Source: Brasenia schreberi (Eukaryota; Streptophyta; Magnoliopsida; Nymphaeales; Cabombaceae). Taken from it: a stretch of 64,000 nucleotides of DNA. Location: assembly GCA_036023115.1 (NCBI GenBank), contig JAYKKT010000041.1, positions 3,869,501 through 3,933,500 of the forward strand, written 5' to 3'. Shown here one piece after another: positions 56,046 to 64,000 of the stretch (positions within the stretch are counted from its first letter, which is position 1; every line of letters starts with the position of its first letter). Below the pieces are notes generated by a model that saw only the letters and a program-made list of their open reading frames with translations, had not been told where the DNA came from and did not search any database. A program made the translations under genes and the position numbers.

Positions 56046-57697
56046 AGCAAGTTGGGCTCGTGGGAGAGATGAGCTTGTTGGACATAAGGGTCACAAGGAT
56101 CAAGTTGCAGGACGAACCATCTAGCAGGGAAAGTGGTAGGGCAACAAGTGCCTTCGCGCCCTTCTTAGTCCAAAATGAAGTGATGAAGTACCACCTCATT
56201 ATTGGTGTATAGACATCGTAAAATTTTGTAGTGACAAATTTTGCTGCATTTGAAGTTTCATGTTTTCTCTTGTGATTGTTTCAAATACAACATGGATAAC
56301 CACTAGAACTAGCCGAGGTCATCCCACTGCTGTCACCAAATTGAAATGTGTAGAGTCTCATCTAAGTCACAATTCAATTTGAGTGAATTCGAAGGGAGGA
56401 ACGTTCAAGTTACCTTATAATTCAAGCTCTTAACAATAAATGAGTGAATAAATCTTTTCATGCTTGATCGCCAATATAAGTATAGACAAAAGTTTTCTGC
56501 TTGGCTTTCAAAAAGAAAGCATGCTATCCTAAGTACTTCGATGTTGCACCGTTTCTCAAGAGGCATCTTTTGTTTTGGTATCCGAATACAATTACTCGTT
56601 TTAATTAAAGTAACTCATGTTAAGAGACTTATTTTCACAACGAAACTTGCATAGGAAATGCTCAATTTCGTGTTAAATGAACCGACTCACGTTGGCTCAA
56701 GGTTCCCCATTCAGTCATACAGAGATGAGCAAAGATGAGCACAGCCAGCTTCTGATAGAAGGGCCTTTTAATCTCACCATATTGCAATTGCTTTTGATCA
56801 ATCTGATGGAATTATCATGATTCATTTTATATGAATTAGACTTCGCATTGTGTTTTCGAGGAAAGAATTGCACTTGAAATGCTACATCATCATCAATCTT
56901 TTTTCCTTTTGTATTGCGGAGAACAAAGCAAGGACAACAACTCGGTCTTCATCTTTTCCAAGTTTTTCTGAATCAGGAAGCTACGGTTTGCAGACACCTA
57001 CCCAGACATGCACTGAGAAGAGGATAAGATGATTACCTAATCAAGGAGAGCAAATTGAAGGTTCTTTAGAGTCAACCCCTGAGAGAGGAAAGACATGGGC
57101 TCCTTAACAACTACCTTTCAAGAACTTTCCTCACTATTCTAAGCATCTTTAGTGAGGTCAAGTTGAACCAAACTACTTGCAAAATAGTGAAACTAAAGGT
57201 TTCAAGTCACAGGCGCGCATCCAGAATATAGTAATAAAAGACAAGTTACTGATAACTAGTGCCAGTGCAAGCATTAGATACTCTTTACATTTTAGGGAAC
57301 AATGAAGGCTCAGAAACCATAATCATAACCAAATCTTATCCCACACTAGGCGGGTACATAAATATGAAAGAAGAAAATTCCCTCAAAAGAATCCCAACCA
57401 ACATGCATGAGATGGGCCAGCCACATTTTATTTTGGGTAAGGCATGCGATGATATCTAATTTCAGTAGGTGTTTCAATATTATTTTGGCTGCATTTGAAT
57501 TGTTAAAAATATCCATGAACTAAAACAACAACAATGAACCAAAAGTGTCATACAGCAATTGCTGCATGAAATGAATTTGGAAAGGAAGAAGAAAAGCTAC
57601 GCTTCAAAAAGAACAGGTTAATGCTCTTATATGATAACCAAAACCTGTGATGGTCCTGCCGAATCTTATTTTGAAAGGACAATGTTTATGCCACAAA
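56046..57697. other. Downstream flank of COX5B, nothing recognised except a LINE scrap
   Basis: No supported gene. At 57322-57357 'aaccaaatcttatcccacac' plus 'taggcggg' resembles the divergent RTE 3' end seen at 41015. The last 100 bp or so before 57698 are probably COX5B 3' UTR on the minus strand. Confidence 0.4.
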
Positions 57698-59197
57698 TCA
57701 GTGATGATGATCATCTTCATCACCGACAGGACCCCCCTCGCCAATTACCTCAAGCTGAAAAGAATCATGTTAAGAGATAAGATGGGTAATGGTTCGGGAT
57801 GGATGCATATACAACCAGTACAGGAACATTTGGACGTATAAAATGCTCTATCTAAACATACTAACCTCAAAATTTAAAATGAAAATTTTGAGAACTCAGA
57901 TAAGCCCATGCCATTGCTAAAGGTGAACGCAAACATCAAGTGACAATCGTACTATTACGGACAAATCAACATTGATCAAAAGCATGTTCAACATGAACCT
58001 ACATGTCTAGCCCACCAAGCCCTTGCTTAACTCTTTAACTCTGGAACAGTCTAACTGAAAATACGTTCAATTAAAAATGATATTACCACAACAAGTATTT
58101 GCCTCTAAACTAACTAGTTAGATATGAGTCAGCTTAGTTCTGGCTAAGAGGTGTTTAAGCAGGAAAAGGGAACTAAATTCTCTCTCACACACACACACAT
58201 ACACAGACACATCAAGTACATTGCAACTCAGAGGGAAACCACCGGCCTGGTTGTTGGCCCATCAGAATTTGTATTTATAGTTGTACTCTATATGGTTGGA
58301 TGCACAGTAAAGGGGGGACTTCAGTAGAGGAGAACGTATAGTAGAAGGGCATTCATCGCTTTGGCTTCCCAACTGGATATGTTCCAGTTAACTTAGGCCA
58401 AGCTCTGTATTTGTCACATGAATTAGAATGTAAATTTCGTGCCAGATATTTTCGGAATTCACTATCAGTAACACCCTGTATTAAGTTCTGCAAGAATTCC
58501 GCATATGCTTTGAGCTGCTGCCTTCTCTTCTGTATAAATTGTGATGATCACAATGTTGTCTGTCTCTATTCTATTGATTTACAATGTCCCATCATATGTT
58601 TGCTCAGAAGGCATTTTGGGTATGACATAATGTTAATTTCGGCAAAAATTTCCTGTCATGCATGCACTCCAACTTATACACTCAAACACCAAAAGTGATA
58701 TGTTAATATTCCAGTAAAGTAATCATGTCGAAGACCACTGCCAAGTTAAAATAGAGATGGAAACAGATCGCGTAACTACATATGTACTTACATATACATA
58801 CTAATATATGTATGTATGAATTAATAACAACTGCAGGCACAACGGAAATCAAAAGGAAATAACCCTGCAACTGACAGCTTTCAATGCACCATAGATCATA
58901 TAGTAGAATATTGAAAGCTAGCATTACCTTGAAATATTGAGAACACACAGAGCACTCAACCGGTTTGTCTTTCCCAAGCCAAAACCAAACAACATCGTGT
59001 TCGTCCTCTGCGAATAATAGTGTGGCATCCAACAACTCAGACAAAAGTACAGATAAATAAATATCGTGCTAATAGCACTAAGCATGAATTTGGAGAAAAC
59101 ATATTCTGCTCAAATATAGCATGACATTACCGCCTTCTCCTCCTATGCAACCGACTATTCTTTTGTTGTAATGGGATTGCACAATAGCTGGTGCATC
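57698..59197 (-). CDS. COX5B: Cytochrome c oxidase subunit 5b, last three exons (5' part missing)
   Basis: Subunit 5b is a nuclear-encoded zinc-binding subunit of mitochondrial complex IV on the matrix side. Minus-strand exons are 59197-59131, 59007-58928 and 57754-57698; all internal sites are GT-AG and phases join. They encode DAPAIVQSHYNKRIVGCIGG, EDEHDVVWFWLGKDKP, VECSVCSQYFK and LEVIGEGGPVGDEDDHHH. The zinc-type cysteines C...CxxC are present, and the His-rich acidic end is typical of plants. Only 67 residues are seen of roughly 160-175. The upstream acceptor GTAG|GATGCACC is intact, but exons for the presequence and the D-D-I-D-F-P-E-G-P-F-G stretch are not found up to 60122, where a Copia element begins. 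It is either a gene with a large intron or a 5'-truncated copy. Confidence 0.88.
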
Positions 59198-60122
59198 CTA
59201 CACCGCAGAAGGAACAGAATGTTACTCAAGGAGTCTATAGTATCGATTTTGAATTCCGAGTTTGATTATCATATCAAAGAAGTTGAGTGCTCAATTTCAC
59301 AGAGAGAGAATTCCACAACTCAACATTCAAGATACTTTTGCGTTGGTGGAAGGAGAAGATGGAATAATATGCTTATCCCAATACCACAAAGACATAAATA
59401 GTGCACGTACATAACTCACATTCTAGACAGCTATTGACTTCGTAAAGAACAAGAAATAAGGGAACACTTTTACTTTATGTGACTGCACATGCAATAAGAT
59501 CTTTGCAGAATACTTCTAAATGCACAGCTCTCAGATGGCAAAAGAATTGTTTGGAAGATTAGATTTCTTTTATTTGATTATACAAGAAACTCAGTCCTCC
59601 AATTAAATGGAACTATAATAGTTTGGCAATGAATTAATGGTATGACCAGCATCAGCTATTCCAACCTTCTTGTATGTTGACCTTAAGGAGGATTCCTCTA
59701 GGGACAGTCTGGAAGATATAAGGCATGTGATGTTAATGATATTGTCTATCGACTTAAGAGGCTTATCTATCTATTTAAACAAGCTTTACCATCCTGGCTA
59801 GAGAGCTTCTTCCTAGACATCCTAAGACATGGACCTTTGTATTCTTGATCATCCTTTATTTATTCATAGACGTAAGGATTTTCATTAATTCATTGCTTAT
59901 CTATAACAATGATGCCAGGAAACTCAAGAGCATATATGAGAGGCCAACAGTTGGGTTTCAAGTTTATGAAGACTCGGAAAAGTTCAATGTTGAGGTTGAC
60001 AGATCATTTCTAACCTAGCAAAATACACAACTTATTGGAAAAATGGGGTGAGTGTACTAAACCTTTACCAGCTCCAAGCCTAATACATGAGCATTTAAAG
60101 ACAACGGATTTGGACCAGTATG
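59198..60122. other. COX5B upstream intron or flank with Copia RT scrap
   Basis: No COX5B exon was found here. The plus strand near 59735-59800 reads DIVYRLKRLIYLFKQALPSW, close to the Copia RT word Y-x-L-K-x-S-L-Y-G-L-K-Q-A. An older Copia fragment therefore lies before the 5' LTR at 60123. The rest is AT-rich and unrecognised. Confidence 0.45.
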
Positions 60123-60440
60123 TGTTGGAGATCAACTTGAATCTTGATTGTCTAGATGCAGAATTTAGTTTATATGTAAATTTAGTTAATTATGTAAGTA
60201 AGCGTAATAGACCTAGTAAGTTATGTAAATAAATGTAATATGGGTCCTAATGGATCTAATTGTCTTTCAAGTTAGATTGTTAGTATAAATTAGTGAGTCA
60301 TTAGGGTTAGAGTCTTAAGTGAGAAATTGTGAGTGGGAGGAGGCGGCTGGAAATATGTGGCCGACCACTCCATGGATGGAGCTTGTGATGTAAGTTGTTT
60401 TTATTATTTATAAAGTGTTTGTTTCTCGTTAATCTCAACA
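60123..60440 (+). repeat. 5' LTR of the right-edge Copia element
   Basis: 318 bp from TGTTGGAG to CTCAACA (TG...CA), directly followed by the primer-binding site. The 3' LTR lies beyond the window, so the length and target duplication cannot be confirmed. Confidence 0.75.
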
Positions 60441-60452
60441 TGGTATCAGAGC
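60441..60452 (+). other. Primer-binding site, initiator-tRNA-Met type
   Basis: TGGTATCAGAGC is the standard Copia primer-binding site complementary to the 3' end of initiator methionine tRNA. It starts one base after the LTR. Confidence 0.9.
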
Positions 60453-60839
60453 TTTTTCTTTAAAAAAGTTTGGCGGAAGTCTTTGAAAATCAACCGCAAG
60501 CAAGTCCCGTGGGAAGTTGCAGAAATTGTGGATGTGCAGATTTTTTTTCGGACGACTAGTACAAGTATTCAAGGTAAGTTGAATATTTAATATTATATTT
60601 GCGATTTACATCAAGATCACGGCAACTTGAAGACAAGACGCGTTACAGACGAGACGCGTGACAGGTTAACGATAAAAAAAAAAGGATTGTTTATCTTGTT
60701 GATTAAGATCCAGTGATTATACTATATACCAACTGGGTACTAGTTTCTGTGGAGAAAGTAATATGTACTAGTGACATTAAAGACAGTAAGAGGGAATTGA
60801 TAGAAACAAACTTCTCGAAGGCTGTGACAATTTCTCAGA

Positions 60840-63800
60840 TAAAGGAGAAACCTTCCAAATTACAATTCTGAAGCTTGATGGAAAAAATTATCTCCAATGG
60901 ACCCGATCTATGGAGCTTGCTGTCATGGCCAAGGGGCGATGGACTATGACAGGAGAAATTCCCAAATGTCCTACTACAGATCCCTTGTATTCTCGGTGGT
61001 GTAGGGAAAATGCACTTGTTAGTGCTTGGCTTATACAATCTATGATACCTTCAATTGGCAGCACTTTTATATTTTCAGATTCAGCAAAGAACATTTAGCT
61101 AGCAGTCCAAGAGGCATATGCGCAGAGGAAGAATATTGTAAAAAAGTACGATATTATTGAAAAGATCAGAAAGTGCAGACAGGGAGGTAGATCAGTAAGT
61201 GAATATTATGCAGAACTCAGAGGTTTGTGGGAAGAATTACAGTTGTATTCAAAAACCAAATGTCAGACGTGTACACAGGAGCGACATGAAGAATTTGAAG
61301 AACGTAAGGTGTTTGATCTTCTATGGGGCATCTCTTCAGAATACGAAACAGTAAAGAACAACATTCTCAACAGAGAAGAACTTCCCTCCTTGAGTACAAT
61401 ATATTCACTTCTTCTTCGAGAAGAAGACCGGAAACATTTAGAAAAGGAAACCAAAATCAATACTGAGACCTCAGCATTTGTCGGGAAGAATGCGTATGTT
61501 CCACCCTTTGCTCGTGGAAGAGGAAGCTATGGTAGAGACAGAGGTAGATCTGGACCGACCTCTGACGAAAAGGATAAGTTACTTTGCACCCATTGTGGAA
61601 AATCTCGACACACCAAGGAAACTTGCTGGGATCTGGTTGGAAAGCCTACTTACTTTCAAAATAAATCTAAGGTATATTTCAGCAGTGATCAGACTGATAA
61701 ACAAAAGACTGAAGATACTTCAACTTCGCTGGCTGATATGAAAAAAGAAATAGAACTGTTAAAGGCACGCTTGACTGATTCGCAATTGCCATCTACTTCT
61801 TCTCACAGTGACTCTCAAGCAACCATGGTCTATCCATTTTTCTTTCTAACCCAGGGTAACGTAAATTCTTTCTATTCAAGAATATGGATTATTGATTCTG
61901 GAGCTACATATCATATGATCAGCAGGAGAGAATTCTTTGATACGTATGAATTAACACAGGGGAACATCAATATCAAACTAGCAGATGGATCCCTTACTCC
62001 GATTGTGGGAAGAGGGAGTGTTATTACATCATTTGAAACTTTACACAATGTTTTACATGTTCCAAACATATCAGTGAACTTATTATCTGTATTTGCTTTA
62101 ACTCCGGATCTGAAGGAAATCAAGACGGGGAAGATCTGTGGTCAGGGTAACATAAAGAGAGGCCTCTACTTTTACGAAGATAATAAGGGATCTGCACTAC
62201 AATCATCTACCATTACAGAAAAGCAAATAGAAGATATTCTCCGTTGGCATAGGCGATTAGGCCATTTACCGTTTTCAAAAATAAAGTTGTTATTACCTGA
62301 ATTTAGTACTTATAATGATGTGAACTTGAATTGTGAAACTTGCCAGAAGGCAAAACATCACCGTATTTCATTTCCATTAAATGAAGATAGGAGTTTCTAT
62401 TCCATTTGATCTTGTACATTCTGATATTTGGGGCCCGTGCTCTATGACTTCTGTGCAGGGATATAAGTACTTTGTGTTATTTATTGATGACTGTACTAGA
62501 TTTACTATGATTTATCTTATGAAGACTAAAGATGAAGTGAAGAAGATCCTCCCAGTATACTGTCAGTTTATACAAAATCAATTTAAGAGTACTATAAAAA
62601 AAATTTGCAGTGACAATGGTGGAGAATTTATGTCTCAATCTCTTCACTCCTATTTTTTACAGCATGGAATCTTACACCAGACATCATGCTCTCATTCACC
62701 TCAACAAAATGGTGTTGCTGAGAGGAAGAATCGACATATCTTAGAAGTGTCGCACACACTCTTTATTGGAAGCAATGTACCAAAATCTTATTGGTGTGAA
62801 GCAGTTCTTACATCGGTGTTCCTTATAAATCGCATGCCAAGCAGGATTCTTAGTGGAAATACTCCCTTCCACTCTTTATGTCCATCTCAGAAACAGTTTC
62901 ATGTACTACCGAGAGTTTTTGGTTGTACTTGCTTTGTTCATATTTATCAAGGGACTCGAGACAAATTAGATGCGAGATCAGTCAAGTGTATTTTCTTGGG
63001 ATACTCGACTACCTAGAAGGGATATAAGTGTTATGATCCATTAAAGAGGAAATTTTATGTTACAATGGATGTGACATTTCACGAAGACACCATTTTATAA
63101 AATACAAGAAGATTCCTCATCAGATATGCAGTCCACTCAGGTGTTTCCACTTTCTCCTGCTGAAATTCCATCCATTAATGAAGAGAATGAGTGGCAAGTG
63201 TATAATAGAGGTAACCGAAACATATTTTTTCCAGATCCGATGGGTGATAGAAATTTACATCAAGAATTAGATTTATCTCTTCCTCCAGTTACTCCGGGTA
63301 CTCCAGACAGTGAATTGGATAATCTACCTATTGCTATCAGGAAAGGTAAACGTGCAGTCGGGAAGTATGCCTTGGAAAAAATCGTATCTTATTCTGATTT
63401 CCCAAGAGAATATCAATTGTTCGTAATGAATGGAGAGAATACATTTGTTCCAAGAACATACGAAGAAGCCAAGCAACTTCCATAATGGAAAGCTGCTATG
63501 GAAGAGGAAATTTTAGCCCTTGTGTGCAACCAAACTTGGAATTTAACTGATCTACCATCAGGAAGGAAAACTATGGGATGCAAGTGGGTATTTTCTGTCA
63601 AGTATAAGACTGATGAGAATATAGAAAGATATAAAGCGAGGTTAGTAGCTAAGGGATATAGTCAGTCATATGGGATTGATTATACAGAAACATTTGCTCC
63701 TGTAGCCAAGATGAATACTATCAGAATCCTGTTAAGTCTGGCAATCAACAAAGGATGGGAACTATGGCAGTTGGATGTGAAGAATGCTTTCCTCCAAGGT

Positions 63801-64000
63801 GATCTCACAGAAGATATTTATATGGACTTACCCCCTGGATATTGTTGTGGATAGGAACAAGAGAAGGTATGTAAATTAAAGAAATCAATCTATGGATTGA
63901 AACAGTCTCCATGAGCATGGTTTGAAAAATTTAGCGATGGGTTCGAACCCTTGGTTTCACACAATGCATTAGTGATCATACTCTCTTCATCAAACAAGGT
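60840..64000 (+). pseudogene. Copia gag-pol, broken by five stops and two frameshifts
   Basis: Gag starts near LKLDGKNYLQWTRSME (60870) and has a CCHC knuckle, CTHCGKSRHTKETC, at about 61590. Protease has IIDSGATYHM (about 61888). Integrase has WHRRLGHLPF, CETCQKAKHH, HSDIWGP, CSDNGGEF and NGVAERKNR, so the D, D and E catalytic positions are all kept. RT has [31 protein letters not shown] and [14 protein letters not shown]. Stops lie at 61096, 63014, 63483, 63852 and 63912, and frameshifts near 62395 and 63100. The element cannot make its polyprotein, but most domains are recent-looking. Confidence 0.85.

Larger units (their letters stand above)
60123..64000 (+). mobile_element. Copia-type LTR retrotransposon, open at the right edge
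   Basis: LTR, primer-binding site, gag, protease, integrase and the first half of RT are present in Copia order. The orientation is opposite to COX5B. It is less decayed than the intron element, with one 394-codon frame (61225-62409) and a 211-codon integrase frame (62381-63016). Confidence 0.9.

Overview
This window is nuclear DNA of a flowering plant. Three genes of plant type with spliced introns sit among nested plant transposons: Copia LTR elements, RTE-type and L1-type LINEs, hAT elements and tRNA-like SINEs. The species cannot be named from the sequence. The large intron fill and heavy Copia/RTE load suggest a medium or large genome.

Host genes. (1) 9772-12175 (+): a complete six-exon TOC1/PRR1 clock gene, 561 codons, with a pseudo-receiver domain and a C-terminal CCT domain. 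About 0.9 kb upstream (8821-8902) lie two perfect Evening Elements and two one-mismatch copies, the sites through which CCA1/LHY-type factors repress TOC1. (2) 22469-38277 (-): a complete six-exon gene for a NEN1-like DEDDh exonuclease, 503 codons. All splice phases join cleanly. The third intron is 11.8 kb and is filled with transposons. (3) 57698-59197 (-): the last three coding exons of cytochrome c oxidase subunit 5b. Its 5' exons are not seen before a Copia element that starts at 60123, so they lie beyond the right edge or are lost.

Transposon layers. 1-8660: RTE LINE fragments (442-720, 3133-3699), SINEs and a decayed L1 LINE on the minus strand (about 4040-8160). 12500-22400: SINEs, a long microsatellite, and an RTE LINE (17007-20115, -) whose centre is replaced by DNA holding a Copia integrase piece. 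25343-37107 (NEN intron 3): an RTE fragment, then a whole decayed Copia element (27438-34791) with a LINE in its 5' LTR. Its pol region holds a composite hAT element (30976-32877) carrying part of a PPR gene, bounded by a perfect 8-bp duplication. 40100-43560: hAT and RTE remains. 43598-50548: a full-length RTE LINE (+) with another full-length RTE LINE (-) inside it, each with its own target-site duplication. 50604-56045: a TTF-type hAT transposon and a tandem duplication of its right end. 60123-64000: 5' LTR, gag and most of pol of a second Copia element, open at the right edge.

The most notable observations are the composite hAT/PPR element, the Evening Element cluster with overlapping upstream ORFs at TOC1, the transposon-filled NEN intron, and the series of dated-by-nesting LINE insertions with recognisable target-site duplications.
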